Source: UBA4416 sp038327195 (GTDB lineage Bacteria > Bacteroidota > Bacteroidia > B-17B0 > Aurantibacillaceae). From it: 64,000 nucleotides of DNA. The number at the start of each line of letters is the position of its first letter. Within the stretch, counting starts at the first letter, position 1. Below, in pieces: positions 48,968-58,029 of this stretch. The DNA lies in the NCBI GenBank assembly GCA_038327195.1, contig JBBQKU010000005.1:62001-126000 (forward strand), in the 5' to 3' direction. The translations under genes and the position numbers were made by a program. Under the pieces are notes generated by a model. The model searched no databases, had not been told where the DNA came from, and saw only the letters and a list, made by a program, of their open reading frames with translations.

Positions 48968-50857
48968 TTAATTTTGATCTAAGGATTGAAAAATAGAGTT
49001 ATTGCTAACAAATTCGGGCACAATATCTTTCATTTTTGAAACGATGCGTGCATTATTTTGAGTATTAAATAATAATATTAATTCATTAATAAATGTGTTA
49101 ACTTCTTCAAATTGGTATTCTCTAACTTTACCAATGAGTATTTGTTTATGATGAGTTGGCAACGAATTTTCCGCACTTGATAATAACTCTTCAAATAGTT
49201 TTTCGCCTGGACGTAAACCTGTATAAATAATTTTAATATCCCTATCTTCTTTAAGCCCAGAAAGCTTAATCATTTTGCGAGCTAAATCAACTATTTTTAC
49301 CGATTGTCCCATATCAAACACATAAATCTCGCCGCCATTTCCCATGCAACCAGCTTCTAATACCAATTGGCAAGATTCAGGAATAGTCATGAAAAAACGA
49401 GTAATATCAGGATGTGTAATTGTAATTGGGCCACCCTGCTCTATTTGTTTTTTAAACCTTGGTATTACGGAACCATTTGACCCTAATACATTTCCAAAAC
49501 GAGTAGTTATAAATTTAGTGGCAGATTTTTTTCCTAAACTTTGTATATAAATTTCCGCAATACGTTTAGATGCACCCATTACATTGGTTGGATTTACTGC
49601 TTTATCCGTTGATACCATTACAAATTTTTCAACCTTAAATTCAGAAGCTAAATCAGCAACCGTTTTGGTACCAAGTACATTTGTTAAAATGGATTCTGAA
49701 GGATTATTTTCCATCATAGGTACATGCTTGTAGGCCGCTGCATGAAATACAATTTCAGGTTTAAATGTATTAAACACATTAGTTAACCGTTCTCTGTTTC
49801 TTACATCACCAATAACTACTTCATGTATATTAGATTGAAACGTTTCTCTAAATTCTAAATCCAATTCATGCAAAGGACTTTCTGCCTGATCAAACAACAC
49901 TAATAATTTTGGTTTAAATTTTAAACATTGTCTTGCTAATTCACTACCAATTGAACCTGCAGCACCTGTAATCAAAACAACCTTGTTATTTAATTGTTTA
50001 TTAATTTCATCCGTGTTTAATTTAATAGGATCACGTTCTAGTAACTCCTCAATATTAATACTTTTAATTTGATTAAAACTTAATTCACCATTAATCCATT
50101 TGGCAACAGGCGGAACATTTAATACTTTTATTCCTAAAAGTAAACACTCATCAATGAGTTTATTTTTAACGATTGGAGATAAATTTTGAATACTAATAAT
50201 AACAGATTCAACATTGTTTTCTTTTGCTAATTCAGCTAACTTAGAAGTAGAATAAACAAAAACTCCTTCCAAACTTCTACCTTTCTTTTTTTCATCATCA
50301 TCAATAAAACCAACTACTTTATAGCGAACTGCGGCATCTCTATCAAGAGTTCTTTTTGTAATGATACCAGATTCACCAGCACCATAAATAATAACCTGTG
50401 TTTTTTCTTTTTCTGGATTACGACTCTCAAAATAAATGGCCTTGATGGCAAGTCTTGAACTTATCATAATAAAAATAGTCACCAAAGCATCAATCACAAC
50501 AACTGAATGAGGAATAATATAATATCCTAATAAAATTTGACGAGTAAAAATATTAATACCATATAGCACTAAACTACTTAGGATAACAACTACAAAAATT
50601 CGGGTAGCATCCTTAGCGCCTGTATACCTTACTACACCTTTATAGGTTTTAGATAAAATAAAAGCAATTAATCTAACTGCTATTACAACGGTGTAAGCAA
50701 TCGGAAAATTATCTAATTCGTTTTGAGGAATCGATTTAAAATTGAATCGTAAAAAGAATGCTAAGGTTAAAGAAAATATGCAAATGAGAATGTCTATGAA
50801 CAAAATAGACCAACGTGGTAAATTATATTTCCAGAAAAAATTTAAAATATTGTTCAT
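48968..50857 (-). CDS. FlaA1/CapD-type nucleotide-sugar dehydratase/epimerase
   Basis: 629 aa. Four N-terminal spans (about 12-130), a CoA-binding-like Rossmann fold (VIIYGAGESGIITKRTL, about 150-170), then the short-chain dehydrogenase domain: VLITGAAGSIGSELARQ near 295-310, FHAAAYKHVPMMENNP, STDKAVNPTNVMGASKR (catalytic Thr/Lys region) and RFGNVLGSNGSVIPRFKKQ. Members convert UDP-GlcNAc to 4,6-dehydrated sugars for capsule, O-antigen or glycoprotein glycans. It is transcribed alone, divergent from the M43 gene. Confidence 0.93.
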   Translation of the reverse strand: MNNILNFFWKYNLPRWSILFIDILICIFSLTLAFFLRFNFKSIPQNELDNFPIAYTVVIAVRLIAFILSKTYKGVVRYTGAKDATRIFVVVILSSLVLYGINIFTRQILLGYYIIPHSVVVIDALVTIFIMISSRLAIKAIYFESRNPEKEKTQVIIYGAGESGIITKRTLDRDAAVRYKVVGFIDDDEKKKGRSLEGVFVYSTSKLAELAKENNVESVIISIQNLSPIVKNKLIDECLLLGIKVLNVPPVAKWINGELSFNQIKSINIEELLERDPIKLNTDEINKQLNNKVVLITGAAGSIGSELARQCLKFKPKLLVLFDQAESPLHELDLEFRETFQSNIHEVVIGDVRNRERLTNVFNTFKPEIVFHAAAYKHVPMMENNPSESILTNVLGTKTVADLASEFKVEKFVMVSTDKAVNPTNVMGASKRIAEIYIQSLGKKSATKFITTRFGNVLGSNGSVIPRFKKQIEQGGPITITHPDITRFFMTIPESCQLVLEAGCMGNGGEIYVFDMGQSVKIVDLARKMIKLSGLKEDRDIKIIYTGLRPGEKLFEELLSSAENSLPTHHKQILIGKVREYQFEEVNTFINELILLFNTQNNARIVSKMKDIVPEFVSNNSIFQSLDQN

Positions 50858-50959
50858 TACGGTAAAAATACATTTTTAGTATGTACTATCAAAATTGCTG
50901 ATAAATACATATTTATGACTATTTTTAGTTTTAAATTTATAACTATACAACCAGTAAAC

Positions 50960-53068
50960 ATGAAGCAAGCACTATTTTTGACATATATACTTTTCGCAAT
51001 CACTTTAGGCTATTCGCAAAACAATAATCTTCATTGTGGAGCCGATGAAATGAGGATTAAAACACTTAAACTTAATCCTAAAATAGCAAAAGCAGTTATT
51101 TCAAAAGACCAAGAATTAGAAAATTTCACCAATAATTTTGTTGCAAACTTTAATCCAAATTCAATAAAAAAAAGTTCGACTGCCGCTACATATATCATTC
51201 CTGTTGTATTTCATGTTATTCACAACTACGGAATTGAAAACATTTCTGATCTTCAAATTAAAGATGGACTTGATATTTTAAATAAAACATTTAGAAAACT
51301 TAGACCAGATACAGCATCGATTGTTACAACTTTTAAGTCGATACATGCTGATTGTGATATCGAATTTCGATTAGCACAAAAAGACCCAAATGGAAATTGC
51401 CATAGTGGAATAAATAGAATTGCATCTCCTACTTCGTTAACTGGTGGGCATGAAGTAAAAAACTTAATACATTGGCCGCCAAACAAATACTTAAACGTTT
51501 ATATAGTTTCTAATGCTGCAGGTTTAGCAGGTCATTGCGTTTGGCCAAGCGATGCTGATACAATTCCTTTATGGGACGGAATTGTGATTGGCCATAATTA
51601 TATGGGAACCATTGGCACTTCTAACCTAACTCAATCTGTTGCATTTGCTCATGAATGTGGACATTATTTTAACTTACACCACATTTGGGGAGGAAACAAT
51701 GTACCTGGATTTTATTATTACCCTTGTGCAGTTTTATCTAAAGATTGCATGATTGATGATTTAGTTGCAGATACACCACCTACAATTGGCTGGCAAAGCT
51801 GTAATTTGGCAGGAGCTTCCTGTGGAAATGTAGTTGATAATGTTCAAAATGCTATGGATTATAGTTATTGTAATATTATGTTTACACAAGGCCAAAAAGC
51901 ACGTATGCATGCATGTTTAAATTCAACCATTGCAGCACGTAGTAATTTATGGTCGACTCCAAATTTAATTGCAACAGGAGTCTATACAACTCAACCTCTT
52001 TGCAAAGCAGATTTTACGAGTGATAAAAAAGTTATTTGTCCAAGTAACCAAGTAATATATACAAATACGTCCTATAATGGAACTTTAACATCAGTCTCTT
52101 GGAAATTTGAAGGAGGCACACCCTCAATATCATCTGTTGCAAACCCTACAGTCACCTATTCTGCTGCAGGGAGTTACAGTGTTGAATTAAAGGTGAAAAA
52201 CGGAATTGATTCGGTTAGCCTTACAAAATTGAATTACATTAGTGTTCAAACTACAACTGGTTTAGGATATCCATATTCTGAAGGATTTGAAACAGTAACT
52301 AATTTAAACGGAACGGAATGGTTAACCAATAATTTAGATTCTTCTAATACTTGGCAACTCACAAACTTAGCCTCAGCAAGTGGAAGTAAATGTATTATGA
52401 TAAATAACTTCAGCTCAACCTTGAATGGGAAAGATGAATTATATAGCAGAACTATAAATTTAGTAGGAGCAACAAGTTTAAATATTAGTTTTAAATATGC
52501 TTTTGCTAGGAAAGATACAAGCAATAAAGACCAATTACAGTTAATATGCATGATGAATTGCAATGGCAGTGCCATTACACGATTTAATGCAATTGGAGCC
52601 TTATTGGAAACAACAACACTTAAGTCCGTTCCTTTTTATCCAGCAAATTATAGCGAATGGAAATTAGCATCCAATACAATTTTAGCTCCATGGTTTACAA
52701 GTAGCTTTAGATTTAAATTTGTTTTTAATAGTAAAGGCGGTAATAATATTTTTATTGATGATATTAATATTAGCATTGATGCTGGGCTTCACACTCTATC
52801 AGAAGATGTGAATGATGTGAAATTATTTCCAAACCCAGCAGCAGATGCAACTACATTAAGCTTTCATTTAAATCATACAAAAACTTACTCGGTTATCATT
52901 TATAATATCTTAGGAGAAAAAATATCTTCTAGCAAAAACTCCATTTTTAATGAAGGGGAAAATTCGATATCGATTCCTACTTCCGAATTAAACAACGGAA
53001 TGTATTATATTTCTCTAACAGATGGTTTTACAACAATTAATAAACCTTTAGTAGTTTCAAAAAAATAA
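50960..53068 (+). CDS. Secreted M43 metalloprotease with PKD domain and T9SS signal
   Basis: About 702 aa. I prefer ATG 50960 because it starts a standard signal peptide (MKQALFLTYILFAITLGYSQ); the frame's first ATG (50915) adds 15 residues of no evident use. The metzincin domain has AFAHECGHYFNLHHIWGG and the Met-turn NAMDYSYCNIMFTQGQ. A PKD domain (SWKFEGGTPSISSVANPTVTY) follows, then a MAM/CBM-like beta domain and the type A sorting domain (VKLFPNPAADATTLSFH...IIYNILGEKI...NNGMYYISL). Related to the larger protease at 28100. Confidence 0.88.
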   Translation: MKQALFLTYILFAITLGYSQNNNLHCGADEMRIKTLKLNPKIAKAVISKDQELENFTNNFVANFNPNSIKKSSTAATYIIPVVFHVIHNYGIENISDLQIKDGLDILNKTFRKLRPDTASIVTTFKSIHADCDIEFRLAQKDPNGNCHSGINRIASPTSLTGGHEVKNLIHWPPNKYLNVYIVSNAAGLAGHCVWPSDADTIPLWDGIVIGHNYMGTIGTSNLTQSVAFAHECGHYFNLHHIWGGNNVPGFYYYPCAVLSKDCMIDDLVADTPPTIGWQSCNLAGASCGNVVDNVQNAMDYSYCNIMFTQGQKARMHACLNSTIAARSNLWSTPNLIATGVYTTQPLCKADFTSDKKVICPSNQVIYTNTSYNGTLTSVSWKFEGGTPSISSVANPTVTYSAAGSYSVELKVKNGIDSVSLTKLNYISVQTTTGLGYPYSEGFETVTNLNGTEWLTNNLDSSNTWQLTNLASASGSKCIMINNFSSTLNGKDELYSRTINLVGATSLNISFKYAFARKDTSNKDQLQLICMMNCNGSAITRFNAIGALLETTTLKSVPFYPANYSEWKLASNTILAPWFTSSFRFKFVFNSKGGNNIFIDDINISIDAGLHTLSEDVNDVKLFPNPAADATTLSFHLNHTKTYSVIIYNILGEKISSSKNSIFNEGENSISIPTSELNNGMYYISLTDGFTTINKPLVVSKK

Positions 53069-53070
53069 GT

Positions 53071-53631
53071 ATGCTCGATATTAACTTCAATCCATTTCCA
53101 ATACTAGAAACTGAACGATTAATTTTAAAACGTTTTGAAAAAACGGATGCTCAAGCTATGTTACAATTAAGAAGTAATCCAGCGTTAATGAAATACATTT
53201 GCAGGCCATTACAAACAACTCTGAATGAAGCCGAAGAATTAATAAACAAAATTGATGAATTAATACTTAACAATACTGGAATTAACTGGGCTATTTATCT
53301 AAAATCAGAGCAAAAAATAATAGGAAGTGTTTCATTTCATAAAATTGATAAAGAGAATTACCGTGGCGAAATTGGTTATTTTCTTTTACCAAGCCATTGG
53401 CAAAAAGGCATAATATCTGAAGCAATATCTTCAGTTCTTAATTATGGCTTTAACACTTTGAAATTTCATAGTGTGGAAGCGCAAATTGACCCAGATAATA
53501 TAGCATCAGAACATGTTTTAAATAAATTTAAATTTACTAAAGAAGCTTATTTTAAAGAGAATTTTTATTTTAACGAACAGTTTTTAGACACTGCTGTTTA
53601 CTCTTTATTGAAAGCAGATTATTATGTTTAA
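53071..53631 (+). CDS. GNAT N-acetyltransferase (RimJ/RimL-like)
   Basis: 186 aa: ILETERLILKRFEKTDAQAMLQLRSNP at the start, GINWAIYLKSEQKIIGSVSFHKI, then RGEIGYFLLPSHWQKGIISEAISSVLNYGF (acetyl-CoA loop), VEAQIDPDNIASEHVLNKFKF. The pattern fits ribosomal-protein-Ala acetyltransferase-like enzymes, but substrates vary. It starts 2 nt after the protease stop. Confidence 0.9.
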   Translation: MLDINFNPFPILETERLILKRFEKTDAQAMLQLRSNPALMKYICRPLQTTLNEAEELINKIDELILNNTGINWAIYLKSEQKIIGSVSFHKIDKENYRGEIGYFLLPSHWQKGIISEAISSVLNYGFNTLKFHSVEAQIDPDNIASEHVLNKFKFTKEAYFKENFYFNEQFLDTAVYSLLKADYYV

Positions 53632-53686
53632 TATTTAGAATGTCTGTAACCGAAAAAAAATTACCTTTAACAAAAAATAATTTACC

Positions 53687-54127
53687 ATGGGAATTGAAGA
53701 AAAAATAAATGCAGATGTAAAAGCATCAATGTTAGCAAGAGATGCAAAACGCTTAGAAGCTGTTAGAGCAATGAAGGCGGTTATATTATATTTAAAAACA
53801 TCATCTGAAGGATTAACTGAAGATAGTGCAATGAAAGCAATTCAAAAAGAAGTAAAAAAACGTAAAGAAACTGCTGATATTTACAACCAACAAGGTAGAG
53901 CAGATTTGGCTGAAGTAGAAACTGCACAAGCTTTAATTATGGAAGAATACCTTCCAAAACAAATGACTGAAGACGAAATAAAAGCTGGCTTAAAAGAAAT
54001 TATGGCTCAAACAGGAGCAAGTGGCATTGCTGATTTAGGAAAAGTAATGGGTGCAGCAAATAAAGCATTTTCAGGAAAAGCAGATAATAAAATTGTTTCA
54101 GCTTTAGTTAAAGAATTGTTGGGATAG
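53687..54127 (+). CDS. GatB/YqeY domain protein
   Basis: 146 aa, entirely the YqeY fold: EEKINADVKASMLARDAKRLEAVRAMKAVIL, AIQKEVKKRKETADIYNQQGRADLAEVE, LIMEEYLPKQMTEDEIKAGL and ADLGKVMGAANKAFSGKADNKIVSALVKELL. Homologous to the GatB C-terminal tRNA-binding part; the stand-alone protein's function is unsettled. The mRNA probably ends in the hairpin region at 54240-54296. Confidence 0.95.
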   Translation: MGIEEKINADVKASMLARDAKRLEAVRAMKAVILYLKTSSEGLTEDSAMKAIQKEVKKRKETADIYNQQGRADLAEVETAQALIMEEYLPKQMTEDEIKAGLKEIMAQTGASGIADLGKVMGAANKAFSGKADNKIVSALVKELLG

Positions 54128-54295
54128 TTTGATTTTAATACCAACTTAATTTGAAATTGATAGTGTCGCAAAAGTCAATTTTACAGTCATTCTGAACTTG
54201 ATTCAGAATCAATCTAACGATTAGGGAAATTACCTCTTTAGAGATGCCGAATCAAGTTCGGCATGACGAACTAGGCCTTTTTAGACATCTCTTTT
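54128..54295. repeat. Intergenic repeats and terminator between YqeY and HutI genes
   Basis: It contains two palindromes: TTCTGAA (54190-54196) with TTCAGAA (54202-54208), and ATGCCGAA (54244-54251) with TTCGGCAT (54257-54264). The second lies inside a wider pair AGAGATG (54240-54246) / CATCTCT (54286-54292) that runs into T6, so the unit can end the yqeY transcript. The two cores (GAACTTGATTCAG and GAATCAAGTTC) are near-inverted copies of each other. Confidence 0.65.
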
Positions 54296-55552
54296 TTATT
54301 GCTTAATTCCATTCAAATAAACGCTTTCAATTAAATTACTTCCAAACGAATAAGGAATGAACCCATACGAACTGATTGGTTTTGTAATAAAGAAATTAGC
54401 TTTTTTTCCAATGGTAATACTTCCTACTTCATTTGATAAATCCATTGCATAAGCAGAATTTATAGTGCTAGCATTTATAACTTCTTCGGGCGTTAATTTA
54501 TATTGCACACATCCTAAACTCATCATTAAATTCATATTACCACTTGGCGAACTTCCAGGATTAAAATCACTTGCAAATGCAATGGCTAAGCCAGCATCAA
54601 TCATTTTGCGTGCTGGTGGCAATGGCAAACCTAAAAAGAAAGCTGCTCCGGGTAAAACAGTTGGCATTGTGTGTGAATTTTTCAAAACCTCAATATCTTC
54701 AATACTACAAAACTCTAAATGATCAACACTTATTGCTCCGCACTTTACACCAGCTTTTATGCCACCACTATTGCTTAATTGTTCGGCATGAACTTTTGGA
54801 ATTAAACCGTGTTTTTTTCCAGCTTCTAATATTAAAATAGTTTCATCGGCAGTAAAATAATTTTGCTCACAAAACACATCAATATAATCTGCTAATTTTT
54901 CTTCAGCAATTTTTGGCAACATCTCTTCAATAATTAAATTTATATACCCTTGCTTATTATTCTTATATTCTAAAGGCAAAGCATGTGCGCCAAGAAAAGT
55001 AGCTTTAACAGGAATTAAATTTAAATCTTTTATTCGTTTAATAACACGTAACATTTTTAATTCGCTTTCAACACTTAAACCATAGCCACTTTTTATTTCT
55101 ATACTTCCAGTACCTTGACTAATAACTTCTTTTAAACGAACCATAGCCTGCTCAAACAACTCATCTTCGGTTGCTTCGTGCAAACGTTTTGCTGAATTTA
55201 AAATTCCACCACCTCTTTCAAAAATTTCTTCATAAGTTAAGCCATTAATTCTATCAACAAATTCACCTTCTCTATTACCAGCATAAACAATATGTGTATG
55301 ACTATCTGCATAACATGGTAAAATTAATTTTCCATCACAATCAATTATTTCTAAACCTTTCCAATCAATAATGCCTGGAAAATCTTCCATCGAACCAAAA
55401 TCAGCAATTATACCATCTTCAACCGCTAACCAAGCGTTTTCAATACATGGCAAGGTTTTCATTTCTGAACCACTCACTTTTAAAACGTGAGCATCTCGCA
55501 CTTGAACCAGTGATTTTATATTTTTTATAAGAAGTTTATTTTTTGTTGACAT
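54296..55552 (-). CDS. hutI: Imidazolonepropionase
   Basis: Opens the ring of 4-imidazolone-5-propanoate in histidine degradation. 418 aa amidohydrolase: ILPCYADSHTHIVYAGNREGEFVDRI (HxH metal site), GLTYEEIFERGGGILNSAKR, GTGSIEIKSGYGLS, KVHAEQLSN, SVDHLEFC and ALAFASDFNPGSSP. Full length. No hutU, hutH or hutG is in the window, so the pathway is split or partial here. Confidence 0.96.
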   Translation of the reverse strand: MSTKNKLLIKNIKSLVQVRDAHVLKVSGSEMKTLPCIENAWLAVEDGIIADFGSMEDFPGIIDWKGLEIIDCDGKLILPCYADSHTHIVYAGNREGEFVDRINGLTYEEIFERGGGILNSAKRLHEATEDELFEQAMVRLKEVISQGTGSIEIKSGYGLSVESELKMLRVIKRIKDLNLIPVKATFLGAHALPLEYKNNKQGYINLIIEEMLPKIAEEKLADYIDVFCEQNYFTADETILILEAGKKHGLIPKVHAEQLSNSGGIKAGVKCGAISVDHLEFCSIEDIEVLKNSHTMPTVLPGAAFFLGLPLPPARKMIDAGLAIAFASDFNPGSSPSGNMNLMMSLGCVQYKLTPEEVINASTINSAYAMDLSNEVGSITIGKKANFFITKPISSYGFIPYSFGSNLIESVYLNGIKQ

Positions 55553-55606
55553 ACTAATTTAAAATATAGTTCGTTAATAACTCATAACCAATTAAAACAA
55601 ATTTAT

Positions 55607-56365
55607 ATGAAAAATCGAATCATCATAGTGTTAATTACAACTATAATTAACAACAGTTTGTTTGCTCAAAACAAAAATGACAGTTTAAGAAAATTTAAAA
55701 ATGAGATTGGTATTAATTTATTACCATTTATAAATATGACGAGTGAAAGTCAATACAATAAAGCAATTGCTAATGTGTTTTACAAACATCAACTAAAACA
55801 AAATTGGTTTGGAAGAGCGTCTTTAATTTTATTTAGTAATAATAGAGATCAATATTTTAATTCAACCAGTATACATGGTTTACCAAATTCTAAATTGAGC
55901 ATAGAATATGACGAAAATAAATTTCGTCCTTATTTGCAATACAATTTAGGAATTGAAAGAAGATTTGGTAAAGGAAAAGTAAAACAATTTACTGGCTTAG
56001 ATTTAGGTTTTGCGCATTACAAGACAGAACAAACTACAATGTATGGAATAAGAGATTCAATTGACAATAATTCGCCATACACGTTCACTCAAAATGGGCT
56101 GATAAATTATAAAGACAGTATTATTTTCAGACAACAAAAAACTGCAAATTCAATCATTTTGACACCATTTTACGGGTTACAATTTAATATTAGTAAGCAT
56201 TTTCTTTTTTCAACGCAAGCTGGCGTAGCCTTAAGTTTTACTAATTCCAATAACAAAGCTTTAATTGATAATCGAAAAACTAAAATGCCCATTTACTCTT
56301 ATTCGAACTTTGATTTAGACTTAACAGGGGTTTCTTGTAATTTTTCTCTCTGTTATCGCTTTTAA
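55607..56365 (+). CDS. Predicted outer-membrane protein
   Basis: 252 aa with signal peptide (MKNRIIIVLITTIINNSLFAQ). Beta-barrel features: KNEIGINLLPFINMT, WFGRASLILFSNN, YLQYNLGIERRFGKGKVKQFTGLDLGFAHY, IILTPFYGLQFNIS and a C-terminal GVSCNFSLCYRF. No family assigned. It ends 31 nt before aroC. Confidence 0.6.
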   Translation: MKNRIIIVLITTIINNSLFAQNKNDSLRKFKNEIGINLLPFINMTSESQYNKAIANVFYKHQLKQNWFGRASLILFSNNRDQYFNSTSIHGLPNSKLSIEYDENKFRPYLQYNLGIERRFGKGKVKQFTGLDLGFAHYKTEQTTMYGIRDSIDNNSPYTFTQNGLINYKDSIIFRQQKTANSIILTPFYGLQFNISKHFLFSTQAGVALSFTNSNNKALIDNRKTKMPIYSYSNFDLDLTGVSCNFSLCYRF

Positions 56366-56381
56366 AATATAGAGATTTTAG

Positions 56382-56389
56382 TATATTTG
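56382..56389 (+). promoter_or_regulatory. -7 element of aroC
   Basis: TATATTTG, 7 nt before the aroC ATG, so the transcript would have almost no leader. The -33 region reads TTTT rather than TTG. Confidence 0.4.
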
Positions 56390-56396
56390 CTAATAT

Positions 56397-57494
56397 ATGG
56401 CAGGTAATACACTAGGAACTTTATTTCGATTAACAACTTTTGGTGAAAGTCATGGCTCTGCATTGGGTGGTATAATTGATGGTTGTCCTGCTGGTTTAAT
56501 AATCGATTTTGATTTTATCACTTCTGAATTACAACGCCGTAAGCCTGGTCAATCACACATTACCACGCAGCGGAAAGAAGAAGATAAGGTTCAATTTTTA
56601 TCTGGTATTTTTGAAGGTAAAACTACTGGACATCCCATTGGATTCACTATTGAAAATACCAATCAAAAATCAAATGACTACGAACATATTAAAGATGCCT
56701 ATCGCCCATCTCATGCCGATTTTACGTATCAAGAAAAGTATGGCATCAGAGATTATAGAGGTGGTGGCCGTTCATCTGCACGCGAAACAGCTTGTAGAAT
56801 AGTTGGTGGGGCTGTTGCAAAATTATATTTGAATCATTTAAATATTTCGATACAAGCTTATGTGAGTCAAGTTGCTCATATCAAACTTAATCAATCTTAT
56901 AAAGAGTTAGATTTATCGCAAACTGAAAAATCCATCATTCGTTGCCCAGATGAAGAAACGGCCAACCAAATGATTTCTTTTATCGAAGACATTAGAAAAC
57001 AAGGCGACACAGTTGGCGGTATTGTAAGTTGTGTAATTAAAGGAACACCAATTGGATTAGGTGAACCAGTTTTTGATAAATTGCATGCTGATTTAGGAAA
57101 AGCAATGTTAAGTATTAATGCTGTAAAAGGTTTTGAATATGGAGCTGGCTTTAATTCAATAAATTATAAAGGTTCAGAATTGAATGATATTTTTATTAAT
57201 GAAAACAATAAAACGTCAACGTTAACAAATCATAGTGGCGGTATACAAGGCGGAATCAGTAATGGAGAAGATATTTATTTTAATGTAGCATTTAAGCCAG
57301 TTGCTACAATAATGCAAGACCAACAAACCATTGACGAAACAGGAAATGAAACCCTAATTAAAGGTAAAGGCAGACACGATCCATGCGTTTTACCTCGTGC
57401 TGTTCCAATTGTGGAAAGTATGGCGGCTTTAGTTTTAGTTGATTTTTTATTACGGAATAATGGAACACGGATGTCGCAGATAAATAAGATTTAA
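56397..57494 (+). CDS. aroC: Chorismate synthase
   Basis: Final shikimate-pathway step, converting EPSP to chorismate with reduced FMN. 365 aa: NTLGTLFRLTTFGESHGSALGGIIDGCPAGL, RRKPGQSHITTQRKEEDKV, YRPSHADFTYQEKYGIRDYRGGGRSSARETA, GIQGGISNGEDIYF and GRHDPCVLPRAVPIVESMAALVL. The last codons (LRNNGTRMSQINKI) are encoded by an inverted-repeat end of the GxxExxY cassette, so the natural tail seems to have been replaced without loss of core residues. Confidence 0.97.
   Translation: MAGNTLGTLFRLTTFGESHGSALGGIIDGCPAGLIIDFDFITSELQRRKPGQSHITTQRKEEDKVQFLSGIFEGKTTGHPIGFTIENTNQKSNDYEHIKDAYRPSHADFTYQEKYGIRDYRGGGRSSARETACRIVGGAVAKLYLNHLNISIQAYVSQVAHIKLNQSYKELDLSQTEKSIIRCPDEETANQMISFIEDIRKQGDTVGGIVSCVIKGTPIGLGEPVFDKLHADLGKAMLSINAVKGFEYGAGFNSINYKGSELNDIFINENNKTSTLTNHSGGIQGGISNGEDIYFNVAFKPVATIMQDQQTIDETGNETLIKGKGRHDPCVLPRAVPIVESMAALVLVDFLLRNNGTRMSQINKI
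57459..57481 (+). repeat. Left inverted repeat of the GxxExxY cassette
   Basis: AATGGAAC, then 9 nt (ACGGATGTC), then GCAGAT. Without the 9 nt this is the exact reverse complement of the 14 nt at 58000-58013. It lies inside the 3' end of aroC. Confidence 0.6.
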
Positions 57495-57570
57495 AATGAT
57501 TTTTTAATTTAAAAAAACAAGCTCAAATAGCACTTAGAGTAAAGATTAAAAATGATTTTGAGATTAAAAT

Positions 57571-57963
57571 ATGGAAAATGATAATTATAAACACAGTGAA
57601 ATAACTGATAAAATAATAAAGGCCTTTTACAAAGTATATAATACGCTGGGATATGGATTTTTAGAAAAAGTATACGAAAATGCAATTTTTATAGAAATAG
57701 AAAGAATGGGATTGTTAGTTACTAAGCAAGATTCAATTATAGTTTATTATGAAGAAAAGGAAGTAGGAGCCTTTTTTGCAGATTTGATTGTTGAAAATAC
57801 TATAATTATAGAATTAAAGGCAACTGAATTTTTAAGAGAAGAACATGAGTGTCAGTTAATAAATTACCTTAAAGCATCCGAAATAGAAGTTGGTTTATTA
57901 CTAAATTTCGGAAAGAAACCTGAAATAAAAAGAAAAATATATTCTAACAAGATTGACATTTAA
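57571..57963 (+). CDS. GxxExxY family protein
   Basis: 130 aa. The family signature GYGFLEKVYENAI (GxxExxY) is at about 27-39; ADLIVENTIIIELKA (about 70-84) has the D...ExK layout of a PD-(D/E)xK nuclease fold, then HECQLINYLKASEIEVGLLLNFG. Function is unknown; such genes are often scattered as single-gene cassettes. Here it is flanked by an imperfect inverted repeat with one arm in aroC. Confidence 0.9.
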   Translation: MENDNYKHSEITDKIIKAFYKVYNTLGYGFLEKVYENAIFIEIERMGLLVTKQDSIIVYYEEKEVGAFFADLIVENTIIIELKATEFLREEHECQLINYLKASEIEVGLLLNFGKKPEIKRKIYSNKIDI

Positions 57964-57999
57964 AAAAAAATCATTTTTTAATCATAAATAACCAGAGCC

Positions 58000-58013
58000 A
58001 TCTGCGTTCCATT
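58000..58013 (-). repeat. Right inverted repeat of the GxxExxY cassette
   Basis: ATCTGCGTTCCATT, reverse complement of AATGGAACGCAGAT on the left apart from a 9-nt insertion there. Just inside it lies an A-rich TCATTTTTTAAT block that mirrors ATGATTTTTTAAT inside the left end. Confidence 0.6.
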
Positions 58014-58029
58014 AAAACAAATTCAAACT

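Noticed and set aside
50915..50959. First ATG of the second M43 protease gene
   Set aside because: A normal signal peptide begins at ATG 50960; the extra residues before it would displace it from the N-terminus.
54465..54840. Two plus-strand frames inside hutI
   Set aside because: Antisense to conserved amidohydrolase motifs.
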